From assembly GCA_003117195.1 (NCBI GenBank), contig BDSI01000076.1:1-64000 (forward strand): a stretch of 64,000 bases of DNA, read 5' to 3'. Both the position numbers and the translations under genes were made by a program. This DNA comes from Eudorina sp. 2006-703-Eu-15. Its lineage: Eukaryota > Chlorophyta > Chlorophyceae > Chlamydomonadales > Volvocaceae. Every line of letters starts with the position of its first letter. Within the stretch, counting starts at the first letter, position 1. Shown one piece after another: positions 23,401 to 35,640 of this stretch. The notes below the pieces were generated by a model that searched no databases, had not been told where the DNA came from, and worked only from the letters and a program-made list of their open reading frames with translations.

Positions 23401-26400
23401 GTGGTGGGCTGACCTTACGGCTCACCCAGAGCCGGGCTGCGGCAATAATATCTTGCAGCATGTTCAAAAGCAATAAAGCCATTCGCGGCGGTGCTTTATA
23501 CAATTCTGGTGTCAGAGGAAGCTCCTTTCTCTGCTGGGACTGTGATTTAGAGGGCAACAGCGCCAACAGCGGTGGCGCCGTCAACCTTGACTACATAATC
23601 CAGGACGAAACAGTGGAGCAGGATTCAACATATACGAAGGATACCCCACCACAGCCGCCAGCGCCGCCACCACCTGCTGGCAACATAACTGCGTTCACCC
23701 CGACCACCGCCATTGTACATTTCCGTGGCTGTCAGCTGCTTGACAACCGGGCCGTTGTGAGTGGTGGAGCTATGTACCTTGCGGGCAGTAGACAGCTGGT
23801 GCTTGCAGTGCTGGAAGGAAGCAGTTTGCGGTCCAACGCTGCTTCGGCTCTGGGTGGTGGTGTGTATCTGAATGCCAGCTACGGTTGTATGCTGCGAGTC
23901 AGTGAATGCCGCATTACTGACAATTCTGCACTGCAAGGCGGCGGAGCATATGCGATCACCGAGTGTGGAGGCCAACTCACCATTGGCAACGGAAGCTACT
24001 GGTCAGGCAATGTGGCCGGTTTATACGGCGGCGCTATTATGGTAAACAGTCAGGACGTGATTGCAATCAGGGACACAACCAATATCCTAGATGGTTATCG
24101 TGTCTCTTCTGCAAATGCGAACGCAGCGGCATGCCAATGGGTCAGCCTTGACTTATCAAACTCTACGGTGGCGTCAAACTCAGCATTGCAAGGAGGTGGC
24201 GTGTACGTGTCACAGGAGACCGTGGTCGTCATTCGAGGCACAGCCCTGCTGAATAACACGGCCTGGGAGTTTGGCGGTGCTTTGACGGCCATCAGCTGCA
24301 ATCTGCTAAACATGCTGAACTTCACCATCGCCGGCAACATTGCGGCATTTTCGGGTGGAGGCGTCTTTGCAGATAAATGTGCAGTTTTCGTCGTGGAGAT
24401 GGGCCAGCTGTCCGGGAATATGGCATCGGCGGGAGGCGCTGTTCATATTGTGGGCTCAAAATTGTACACGGAGGACGATGGTGGCAATAATGCCAGTCGA
24501 AGATTATTGCAAGCGTCTGGAGTAGGCTATGTTCAGACGAGCATAAATCCAGTCGCCATATTCAGCAAAATCAACCTCGACAGCAATACTGCTTCAAGCT
24601 ATTCCTCCCTTGCAGGGACATCTTCCCTCACCACTTTAGTAACGTCAACCTCAGCTACCTCAGCCAACGTATACCAAGTATACGCTGGGCACGGCGGTGC
24701 ATTTTTCATCAGTGGGCAAGTTGGAGTGGCTGTAAGCAACAGCAGTGTAGGCCCCGAGAACACAGCGAATGTTGGAACGGTGCTTGCAACCACCCAGCTA
24801 TGTTCGCCCATTGTATCAACGCCGATCCCAAACACCAATACCATTTCAGAGCAGCTGGCAGCAAATCCAGCTGTCAGCCGCTGGTCGGACGCAATCACAT
24901 CGCTGAGCCGTGCTGCTGGAGTGCAATGTTCACCCCTGGTTGTGCGGGCGTCCAAGCTGCCCTGGTCAGTGGCACCATCAGCTGCTTTAACGAACGCAAA
25001 AACAAATGTAATACAGCAGGAGCTGCAACAGCAGCAGCGGACGCAGCCCCTCCCGTTAATTTGGTTCCAGGACCTAAAGGCTTCTTCATTGATCGCGAAC
25101 TGTTTGGGTACTGCCGAGCTGTCAGAAACACGTGGGATTTCAAACGTTCTAGGGCAGCTGGTGCCTAATACCGACCGATTGGGGTTGATCACAGCCCTGC
25201 ACGCATGCGGCGATTCCCATCTCCCCAGCGACAGCTCGCAGCAGGCCCCGATGGCTTTGGCCGTGCCAGCCACACACATGAGGCTCATTCATTTCGCTAA
25301 AGCAATTCTCATCCCAAGTGCGAATGGCAGTGTTGACGGAGCAAGCGGTAGTGGGACGTTGGCCGCTTCCATTGGCAGGGGACCGGAGATGGCTTACAGC
25401 AGTGGTTCCAGTCCTAGCACGAAGTCGACCACGTTTAGGAGCGAAGATATCAAAGCCATGGTCGTGGCCCCCAATGCTTACTTCACCATTTCGGTTCAGC
25501 TATATGATGGCCTGGGTCAACCCGTCGTTGCGGGTAAGCTCAATCCTTGCATGTGTCCAGAAACAGCCTAATTGCGAGCAATGAATGCATACTACTGGGG
25601 ATCGCACGTATCCACTTGCTTGATGGCGGCGTGCGCGGGATCCACATCCACCGCTGGTGCACAATAATGGCGATGTCCCGTCGATGTTGCAAATGAAAGT
25701 CAAACAAGTCACCTAGCACGGTTACTAGCTCTGGTTTTTTTGCGTGTGGCGTACTAGTCGTGCTAGCCGACTGTGCGAAGATAATTATTCAGATGTATAT
25801 AATATGATGTAATATTAGGAATAACAAAACTGTGAGTAATAGGATTAGTGACTGTAACGCGCATAATAATAACAATATATATTATTATGATTATAAATAA
25901 TTAATATTATTATTTGTAACAACAACAAAAAATAAGGATGTCCCGTTGTATAGACGTAAGTATAGCTATAAATTCCCGGTTGTAACCTGGCTGTAAACAT
26001 TCCATAAACTGCTCACACACGGGCATTTGTCTGCCTGCAAGGTTGTAGTTAAACCTTAATTAGCTGACGCAATGCCCCCCTTTCGCCCTGTTGCAGACAC
26101 CCCTACGTTCACAGTCAGCCTTGGTATACGCCCACGCGACCCCGCGCTGGCTGCACTGGCTGCCGAGGAGAACCATTTCTGGAAGCTGCGCGCCAATGAC
26201 ACGGGCTCGATCGCGGATGTGAAGACCACCAAGGGCATTGTGTCCTTTACCCTCGGGCTTTGGGGCTGGCCTGGCCAGTACGTGCTGTCCGCCAGTGCCA
26301 GAATCATCGGCGACGGTTCCTCGATCAATGCTGAGCTGCCCCAGGTAATAACTAGCTCTTAATGACCGCGCACGCATGCAACCTTGACTGTGGACTGTGT

Positions 26401-29400
26401 AGGAGTTACTGCGTAATACTGTCGAAAATTCGAAGCAGATAGCAGTAGCAGTGGTGATTGGATTATTAATAAATTGAGTGGCTGATAATTGAGAAAACGA
26501 ACACATACACCGGAACAAAGCAGGGCAACGTGAGCAACTGTATCTCAGGATACCTAGGTGCCACGCAGCGGACCGATGCTGCACAGCAGCGAGCGAATCG
26601 AAGCCATACATCACGTCTGTAGATCAAAAAACTGCATATAGCTACAATGCTTCAGAAACCTTTTCCGATTCGCCGTGCAGCACTTCTGAAGTGATCCTGA
26701 TAATTTGGTAACCTACCTTATATATACGCTACCTTGAAGGTAGGGTTGCCTATACATCGATCGTGCATGTATGTCCCATCAGGAGAGGTTCCAAAATTGC
26801 ACTTGAACTCCTCGCCGTATGTACCTCGCTGGTGCACCCGCTACACCCCCTCCCCTGCAGATTGAGGACCTCGCCATCAACATCGAGCTGCTGCCTTGTG
26901 AGCTCGGATATGAACTGCAGACAGGCAGCAGCTCTAATGATTACAGCTGCACGGTCTGTAGGCGGGACCAGGTGGGACTGTGGAGAGACCTTCGTGCGCC
27001 CCTGTCGAAGTTATTGCAAGATACTAGTAACCCCGCAGAGATAATAAATGTGATTGGTGCAAACAACAGCTACCTGGTGAACGGACTCGATGACGACGGT
27101 GCTTCATGTCCGTCTTGTTGCCAAGTCTGCCCCACCAATGGAATCTGCCCCGGTGGGGCCATACTTATTCCCAGCCCGGGTTTTTGGCACAGCGCACCGA
27201 GCTCCCCACGAATGCACAGATGTCCGCAGCCGTCGTCATGTGGGCAGAGAGCGTCCCCATTAGACGACGAGGTGGATACCGTCTGGGGGCAAGTGTTACA
27301 GCTAAAATTCAACGCTTTCAATACCACCTTCTCAAGCAATGGCACGAATGTGACATCCCTGGACAGCCTGTACAGCATGGGCTCGCTTCGTAATGAGAAT
27401 CGTTCACTGCTTCTGGCAGCCTGCCAACAGTGGTGGTTCAAGACCTTTCCCCCGAACCGTAACTCTGTGTTGGAACAGCAGTTCAACATATTAAGTCAGC
27501 TGATGGAGAACCCGCCGTGTTTCCTCGACTATAATACGATGTTTGATAGCGAAGCGGGGGATGGGTCTTCATCCTACATGCAGCTTCAGTGTGCCACCGG
27601 CTTCACGGGCCACGTGTGCGCGACCTGCCAGCCGGGGTACTCGCTCACAATCGACTTCGACTGCATGGAATGCCCATCACTGGCAAGATCCATATCAATT
27701 GGTCTCTTGTCCTTTTGGGGTACTGTTGCACTGATCCTGTTTACGGTGTTCAGCAACCTGTCCCTTTCTCGCGCGGAAGCAATGGAAGCAGATGAGCTCA
27801 GCACGCTGGATCTGTTGAAGGTGCGTGCGTGCGAATTTACTGTAAGCAGAAGAAACTCATCATGAACACGCACTACTATTACGAACACGCACTACTATTA
27901 CGAACACGCACTACAACGTTCTACGTACCTGCCATTATTTGAGTGGGCCCTTTCCACCCTTTCAGTGGGCCCTTTCCACCCTTTCTTGAAAGTGGCGGGG
28001 GGAGTCCTGCGATGTGCGGGACCTGCTCCTGAAGAAGGATGAGGCGCGGGTTCCCCGCCCTCTGTCTGTTTATCGTCGGGCTCTCCGAACCGGGGTTCAA
28101 GTTGGGGACCGGGCCTACCCTCAGATTGGGGTGGAGGTTGGGCTCCCGTTGGCATTTTGGTGTTTTGGCCAAGTTATTTCTTATGATGCGGGTTACCCCA
28201 CTAGCGGTCGCTGGGCAGTGTCACGAGCCAGGCGTGGGCCTTCCAAGACCTTGAGAGGGTGCTGCGTTGGGTGCCTCAGAGGTGGTGGTAGCTGGGTAAT
28301 GGGGTGCCTGTGTGGGCGACCTCCCCTGTGCTTGGCTTTATCCACTTCTGGGGATTATGCCCGCTGCTGTGCCTATCCCTTTGGTAGTGTTGCCCCGCTG
28401 CGCGCCTCTGCTTGCTTCGGTGTCTGACTGGTTGGGGTTATGGCCCGGTGTGTTTTCTTTGGGTGCGGCGTTGTGGTGTGGAGGTGACCTGCCGCCTTGG
28501 CGGTGGGGCCTACTGGGGCTTGCTCTGGTATACACCGATGATCCCGTTGGGGTCCGCTGTAACATTCATTCATTCATAATTTGATGTTCGTTACCTGCAA
28601 TACTCGCGCGGTTTGTGCTATTTGCAGACGATCATCACGCACGCGCAATATTTCATCATTATTACAAAGCTGGGCATCGACTACCCCAGCATTATCACCA
28701 AGTACCAAGGGGTCCTGGGCGCTGTGACAGGCTCGGAGAATTATATCGCCTACTCTCCCAGCTGTCTGTTCGACCATCTTGACAGCGTCGGCCAGGCTGC
28801 GACACAGATTGCGTTTGGCCTGTTGACACCTTGTGTTGCGACCTTCGTCAGCCTTTTATTGTGGGCGCTAAGGTACGAGCGGCGGGGAAAGCGGAGGTGC
28901 GCGCATGTTTTTACTGATATTAAAACTACTATTATTTTAATTATGATCACCATCATTGTTATATTGTTATTGTTACGTATCAAATCAGTTCACCCACTTG
29001 ATAACAGCATCATCGACTCTGACCCCATCTAAGCTAGCTAACACAGCAGAGGTTTGCCCTGGTTTGCCCGGAGTAATAATATTTACATTATGAAATTTTG
29101 GTTATCGTTGCTGTTATTTTTATTCGTGCATGACTTATATTATTCTTATTTTTATAGTATTTATTCCTATTGCTTTTGCTACTACTAACACACGCGAAAA
29201 TAGTTCATTGTTGTACTAGCAAGCTTATGCTGTATGGATGGATGGATGGATGAACGTGCCTCATTTACACTACTCTAGGTTTGTAAGTGGACGCACGCGC
29301 GTGGATGTGGCTGGGTGCAGATATCTGGCAGCTAATCAGAGTCTCTTTCGTCGAGCTAAGGCTGGTCGTTGGAGTCCAACAAGCGCGGAGCTAAAAGATC

Positions 29401-32400
29401 TTTTTGCCGCACATGTCTCCCCGGAGCTGCCCGACGCCGAGGCCCGAGATGCCGGCCTTGCACTAGCCGCCAGCCAAGACAAAAAGTATGGCGGATCCGA
29501 TCCGTTGGGTCCGTCGGCTGCTGCCGATCGCACTACTAGTGGTGGCACCTTGCGCAGGCAGCATGGAACGACTGCTGCACAAGCGGCTTTGGTCGCCCCG
29601 CCGTCCGCCGTGGGGCTGCCTATGACCTCTAGCAGCAGGGATGGTTCATTGCCCATGGTGGCCATGGAAATCACTGAAGCTGCTGCTGGCAGCACCGCCA
29701 GACAATTTCCCGCACCTCCCTCATCTACTCCGGGGCCTCTGAAAGCAGGTCTTAAGACCGATAGATGCGCGGGCGAGGCTGCTGCTGCTGGGAAGTCGTT
29801 GCCGATCGAGAGCAGCAACACCCCCGTGCCGTCGTCAACAGACATTCAGACTAGGCCGACACCACCGCCACGGGCAGCTGCAGCCGAGCAGCAGACAGCC
29901 CTGCCGATTCGTACAGTGGCAGTGGCGGTCAATGGTTGCAGAAAGCCATCGACGCCGGGCCCCAACCCCATGGCCCTGCATTTGGTCGCCAGCAGCGCGC
30001 AACTCGCTGCTGTACACGACGTTGGCGACGCAGGAGGGGTACAACACGGAGCCTCGGACCAGCAGCAGTCCAACGACCATCTGCTGCTGGTTGGCACACG
30101 AGGAAATCATTGCAGGGACAGTGGTGTCCCGATGGCGGAAGGCATTGAACAGCGGGGTGATGCACAGCAGCCCGCCGGGATGACTACTGTTGCTGCTGTG
30201 GGTGCGGCGGTGCAGCCGCAGCAGCAGCGAGCAGATGGCGGTGTCAGCTCGACACTGCGATGCAGCGCTGTTCTGCTGCCGCCGTCGCCTGCTTGCCAGA
30301 GCCCAGGGGTATTGATGGCGAGCAGCTGCACTGCCGACCAGCGGCCCGCAGCAGTTGGCGACCAGCAGCCGGCGGCCACTGGCAACATGGGCAGAACCGT
30401 TACACACTACCCTCATGTCGGTTGTGTCATGGAACCGATTTCTGCAGTTCAGTCGGTGGCTTCCCCCGTGTTAAACTTGCGGGCTGAGGAGGAACACTAC
30501 TCCCTATACGGAGGAGACGTTACTACTGGCGCCGCCGCCAAAACGCTTGCTGTTGCCGACAACAACGTCTGGAGCCGCCCGACGCCCTTTGCTGCCGCCG
30601 CTGATCACGCGGCAGAGGCGGAGGCCGGCAGCAAGGGTACCAAAGGGCCGCTCAGACGTGGTAGTGGGGCTGGTGGCGGCGGGACGCTTGGATATTGGGT
30701 GACACGGTTCGCCCATCCTTTGAAGATGCTGGTGTTTGCAGACCAAGCGGTATCTCTGGTGCAGCAACTCGAGGTGGCCATCATCGTGGCAAGCTTCATC
30801 TTGTATCCGTCACTGTGTCAGATCTCACTGAGCATCTTTGCGTGCTACAAGCTGGACTCGGCGTCTGATGCGTACTCTCAAAACCTCAAAGTAAGGTTTT
30901 CATCCATGGACTGATGGGAGTAGCAGGTGATGATCCTGTTTAGGATTACGGGCGCGCTCGTATCGATCATAGCGTGTCCTAGCTAGGACCACGTGCGCGC
31001 CGCCAATCCTACCCAAGATAGTTGGTGTTGATCAGGTCAATGATCAAGCAAGCTGGTCACTGTTTATATAGATCTATGTAAATTGATTCTAGTGAAGATA
31101 CGTAAGATGAGCAACCCATGATGATGAAACATCTGGCACGAATACTTGTAATTATTTATCAATCCATGCATACATGCATACGTACATACACACACGCACT
31201 GCATGAACACTCGTGCTATATTTGAATTCTTTTCATAAACAAGATAAAGTTCATAGACCGGCAGGGCAGCTGCGAACCTAGTCTGTTGATTTTACTGTAC
31301 ATGTCGTATTAACGTAAAGCTAGCGAGTGAATTATGCACATAAATGATAATGCAGGTAAGTCAATTTCATTGTTGTACTTTTACTGACGCGCATTATGAA
31401 GCAAACTTACTCAAGGCCACATGGTAAATGTTGCAGGCCACCTGGGAGTACGGCTACTGGGTACGTGACATGGAGCAAGAGTGCTACACGGGACTGCATC
31501 GAAGTGTGTACGTGCCCGTTGGCATTACCGCGATGCTGCTCTTCTGCTTTCTCCCGCCCATCGTTTTCTTTCTGCTGACGTTTTCTTCGCGGCACAAATT
31601 TGATGACCTCAGCACCAAGATCCAGTTCGGCTTTTTGTATCAGCAGTACAAGTAAGCGATTGGGAGACGCCGCACTTGCGTGGACAACGAGAGGCTACTG
31701 TAGTCGCACAGCTGTAGTGGGCGTGTGCTAAGGGGAGGAATGAATGCTTTCTTTGTTGTGAAGGTCAGGGGGGACCCATAACCTCGCTCTCCGCCCTCGG
31801 CCCCTTCACACACCCGTCGGTTTCAGACCGAGGCGTGTTTTTATTACCATTATTATTATTATAAGTATATTAGTTTTATTATGCTGTTTGTTTTATAAAA
31901 TAATTATTACTACTATTATTCTTGCTTTCTCTGTTGTTCATCCACATACATCGGCTAAGATGGTATACTGGACAGTTAGGTATACAGATTAGGAGAGCCG
32001 GCGGCAGCCGTACATCATCATCACGCACGGATGACCGACAATCAAGCAAGGCAGACCCCAACGAATAAATCGAACGCATTGATGCCTTGCATCGGCGCAC
32101 ATACTGGGTCGTGCAAGTCGTGCTATATCTGCCGGCTATCCCGACCGACAACAATTTTCATTAACCCAGAGAGTCAGAGAGCAGAACTGGTTGGCTAGCT
32201 AGGAGCCGGAGGAAGGCCCGCCGCCGCTTTTACCGCTTTGCTAGGCTCAACGCTCCTGCAGGGGCCCGAGACGGACTTACACATTAATAATAACAATGTT
32301 AATAATAACGATAACAATAAACCAATGATAATACATACATACGCTGGGCATAACCCTGGTGTGTGTTCAGGGGGAGAGACGATGCGGCTTATCAGAGCCT

Positions 32401-34143
32401 ATACGCCGCCGCCACCGGAGTTACACATACATACACACGCGCCACATGTAGGAACATTGTACCTAAAATATGATCCCTTTGATCGGTTGCCGCATACATC
32501 GGTTGGGGCGTACAGGCGGGAGTTCTATTGGTGGGCCAGCATCCGGCAGCTTCAGGTCCTCGTGTTGGTGGCGGTCGAGGTCTTCGGTCGCGCTCTGCCC
32601 GTAAGTCGCATGTATAGTGTGTGATGGCTTTTCATCTATCGGAATAATGTGCAGCACTGAAACACATATACATTGTTCATTTTTTGCTACTGGTGTGCTA
32701 GAGCCCCATTCACTCATGCACACCTGCCTGCGTGCTGCCTGACGGCTGCATGCTACGTACCTACCAAAACCTCTGTAAGTTTTCGGTAGGTTTAGTAGGT
32801 TGGGAGCGTGAAACGTACAAACGGCGGCATGCATTCGTCTTAAACATGGGCCTTTACATACCAAATAAATGTATATACTCACCGAATAAATCCCCGCCCT
32901 GTGACTGCGTGCGTTACGTGGTTCGGCCCTGCAGGTTCTGCAGCAGGCGCTGACGCTGCTTTCGGTGCTCATCATGATTTCGGCTATTAACACGGCGACG
33001 TCCCCGGAGCGCTTCCCGCAGCTGATTACGTTGGAGTTCCTGTCCACTTGCGTGCTGAGCCTGACGCTCACGCTCAGTCTGTACTTCATAGCTGGCGAGG
33101 ACGACGCTGACCAACTTTCGGACGGAGCTTCGGTGAGCCGCTGCATGCCTCCATCCAACGAATGATTAACGATATCAGTGCATATGTAGATGCAGCGCGG
33201 TGACGGCGGGAGGTGCAAAGGCCAGAGGAAAACCGTGCGTAACCTCTCCAGCCACGCCCGCCTTACTTCAAACACACGCACGCCTCGGTTAATTTTAGTA
33301 ACGAGGGATATTGAAATTATTTTGCTTTATTTTGTGTTCATTATGTAGTAGTAGTACCGTTACAGTGTGGATAGGCTTCCGGGCCCTGCCTAAGGGTTTA
33401 TGTCGCGGTTTTATATGATGCTATCTATAGGACACCTCATCCATCATCACACCGAACCTACGCCATACGAACCGAGGGTCCAAGGCGGTTGATCCTGCCA
33501 ACTAAGGATCCCACCTCATCCATTCACCCACACATCCGTAGAGACAGAGGGTTCAGCAATCGCCACCAATCTAGCGTGCGAATCTCAATCCATCAACTGT
33601 GATCTCAACTCGACATCTCAGCAGCTAGCCATAATCTCATGCTCCCGAACAATGTCGGGGGTCACCCTGGGACTCGAACCCAGGACCTTAAACCGCTTAA
33701 CCACGGTAGTGTCACCTGACCTGACCATCACCTGCTCATTATAATATCAAGATCAATGCTATTTTTCCGTGACCACCCACCTAGCTGTCAGCTCGCTTAC
33801 CTGCGCACCTTCGTATCTATCTGTTCCTTTGCAGACCGCGGTTGGAATTATTATCCTGCTGATCAACGCGCTCTTCATAGCGGGCGTGCTGGTCTTCGCA
33901 GCGCGGCAGAGTATCCATCGAGCCGAGCGAGTCCGCCAGGTGCTGTCCTCCTCATGGACCAGCATCATGTCCAATATGACCCGAGCGCTCAGCAAGGTGG
34001 AGCGGAGGTACTCGTCCGCTGTCAGCCGGATGTCCAAGACAACAACGTATGAACCCAGCCGCCGCCAAATCTCCAAGGATTTGCGCTGTTCCTCATCAAA
34101 GAAGACCCCCAGCAGCAGGAACTCAACGACGACGACGTTCTGA
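17464..34143 (+). CDS. Giant Pmp-repeat membrane protein with about eight C-terminal helices
   Basis: Phase-consistent exons: 18100-18546, 19735-21339, 22269-25533, 26097-26344, 26861-27820, 28628-28872, 29321-30890, 31437-31651, about 32396-32600, 32935-33132 and 33835-34143. Exons before 18100 (from about 17464) use three frames and are not resolved. Residues from 19.7 to 24.5 kb form dozens of beta-helix repeats of the GGA[IVF]..S.. and NN(S/T)A type, as in chlamydial polymorphic outer membrane proteins and algal relatives. A Cys-rich stalk follows (CPSCCQVCPTNGICPGG; CATCQPGY). Then come membrane segments such as LLSFWGTVALILFTVF, FGLLTPCVATFVSLLLWAL, VGITAMLLFCFLPPIVFFLL and VGIIILLINALFIAGVLVF. 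A 450-residue low-complexity Ala/Gln/Ser-rich loop lies between helices 2 and 3. Beta-helix outside and C-terminus near the membrane suggest a surface adhesin, sensor or channel-like protein; function is unknown. The exon at 32396 has a weak acceptor. Confidence 0.8.
18736..18837. repeat. Long hairpin: 46-bp inverted repeat, 10-nt loop
   Basis: Arm 18736-18781 pairs with 18792-18837 with about three mismatches. The core is gactgggtgaggctcattca on the left and its complement on the right. A shorter CAGCAG/CTGCTG pairing extends the stem after a bulge. It lies in the intron between 18546 and 19735 of the giant gene. It could be a MITE-like element or a small-RNA precursor. Confidence 0.85.
19301..19324. 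repeat. (TATG)n microsatellite
   Basis: About six tandem copies of TATG followed by degenerate CGGT and TAGA runs, in an intron of the giant gene. Confidence 0.9.
21833..21974. repeat. Two adjacent hairpins: 16-bp stem and perfect 49-bp stem with 5-nt loop
   Basis: Arms 21833-21848 and 21858-21873 (cctacgtacagtcggt and complement) form a first stem-loop. Arms 21872-21920 and 21926-21974 are perfectly complementary over 49 bases with loop cgact. The word gcgtatggtaccgactgta occurs in both structures, so the second may have arisen from the first by an inverted duplication. They lie in the intron 21340-22268. Confidence 0.9.
25534..26096. other. AT-rich intron of the giant gene
   Basis: Donor G|GTAAGC and acceptor CCTGTTGCAG. 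The middle (25,790-25,940) is a run of TAATAATATTATT-like words, nearly pure A/T, with no detectable element. Confidence 0.8.
27864..27942 (+). repeat. 19-bp tandem repeat beside the LINE insertion
   Basis: gaacacgcactactattac occurs twice in tandem with a partial third copy (27861-27915), just upstream of the LINE's putative target duplication. Confidence 0.7.
27943..28574 (+). mobile_element. 5'-truncated LINE (L1-like, CATT tail) with candidate target-site duplication
   Basis: The GC-rich, non-host-like segment ends ggggtccgctgtaacattca plus further CATT units. It is flanked by cattatttga (27933-27942) and cataatttga (28575-28584), a 10-bp near-identical pair. The 5' end begins with two copies of agtgggccctttccaccctt. 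An open frame across the element could be the C-terminal end of ORF2, but no reverse-transcriptase motif remains. It sits in the intron 27821-28627 of the giant gene, in sense orientation. Confidence 0.65.
33390..33722 (-). mobile_element. tRNA-headed SINE, minus strand
   Basis: On the minus strand a tRNA-like head contains a near A-box (CGTGGTTAAGCGGTTT) and a perfect B-box GGTTCGAGTCC (complement at 33670-33680). The anticodon arm is too short for a working tRNA. A roughly 280-base non-tRNA body follows toward lower coordinates; its end is uncertain. It sits antisense in the last intron (33133-33834) of the giant gene. Confidence 0.6.
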
Positions 34144-35604
34144 TGCGCGCTGCGCTACATACATGCATGTACGCCTGCTGCCCCTCCCTACCTGCTGCTG
34201 CTGGAAGCACGCACCGCCCGGACGACGAGCGGCGGAGTCCGTCTAGTCCAACGCGCGTCCGCACATCTATCGATTGTCGTGCGTTGATCAATCCCGCGTA
34301 TCCCGCAGGATGCCAAATGTATAAATGTACATTCTTGCAGGACGTTTATTGAGTACGTACATGCATACATCCAGCTAGTACTCCAAAGCTGAGTGGCTGC
34401 GATAGGTCATCGTTGACATGTACCTAGGTCACCACATGCGTGGGCACAACTGTTAGCTAGTTAGTTACGAGGAGGATAACGATTCGTTTCAAAATACCCT
34501 GCGTGCGGATCGACCTTATGACCATGGCGCCATACCTTTAGCCGCTTTGCGGGAGAACGGCGTGTTGCTTGCTTGTGCGTGGTGCGGTAGATATACGTTC
34601 AGCAGGTCGCGAAGCGCGTGCGCCGTCATTCATGGGTAGCCACAAGCGCTATGCCAATCAAGCTGCCCTGCTGCCTGCTTGCCTAACTGGAACACACACA
34701 CAACGAGCGAATGAAACAGAGTCCGCCGACCGCCGGCGGCGGGTCTAGGCGGGTTGGGGTAAGGATTGGGGAACGGGCGGCGGGTTGGGGGTGTTGTTAT
34801 GATGCATGACCGTGCGTGCGTGCATGCGTGCGTGCGTACGGACTCATGCCATTGCTGCGGACCATTACTTTCGTCAGCAGGGTACATACCTACATACATT
34901 TGCGAGCGTGTCGGTCGGTGTGTGTGTCTCGCACGTATGTTGCAAAAGTCGCGCGCGCCGTGCACGCATCTTATTACTTGGAACGAAGTGTGTCGTATGT
35001 GTGTTAAATAGAAAACTGAGCCGCGTCGTATGTGTGTGTATCCATCTGCTGTCGCTAGGTAGCTTAGCTAGCTACTCGGACACACATATGGTCATCGTGA
35101 CGATGTCTTCTATTACTTATTGGACGTACGTGCGTGCGTGCACAGCAGCGAGCGAGGCTCAGAACTACAATGTGTGTGAATAAAGCGCCAGTAGTGGCCA
35201 CGCACCACCGTTCGCTAGTTGGTTGCAGACCAAGATGTCTGTCCAATCTGCATACACGTAGGTACATACATACGTGTGGGCCATCCGACGAATATGGAGG
35301 ATGGAAGGAGAGCATCGATGCTCGCTGCGGAATATTATTTTTGCCCGGCGCGCGGTGATGGCACGCTCGCTCGTTTCGCGGCGGCCGCCGGTTGCTTGCA
35401 GCTGGCTGGGTTCCAGAGTTTGTTTAGAGTGTATTGCTAGGTAGCACCGACGGTGGACGACGCTATTGTTGTACGTAGCCCGTCAGGCGGGAGAGCGAGA
35501 CGCACCAGACAGCAGCAGCAGTCACGTAATAATTATTAGGGTCGGTACCGCAGTGTACGCACGGAGCAAGCAGTACCTTGATTTACTTTTATGTGGGCCG
35601 CTTC

Positions 35605-35636
<32 letters not shown>

Positions 35637-35640
35637 CCAT
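35605..35640. repeat. (ATC)n microsatellite
   Basis: About eleven uninterrupted ATC units. Confidence 0.95.

Noticed and set aside
33640..33722. Functional tRNA gene
   Set aside because: The anticodon arm is missing between the A- and B-boxes, and a long body follows, as in a SINE.
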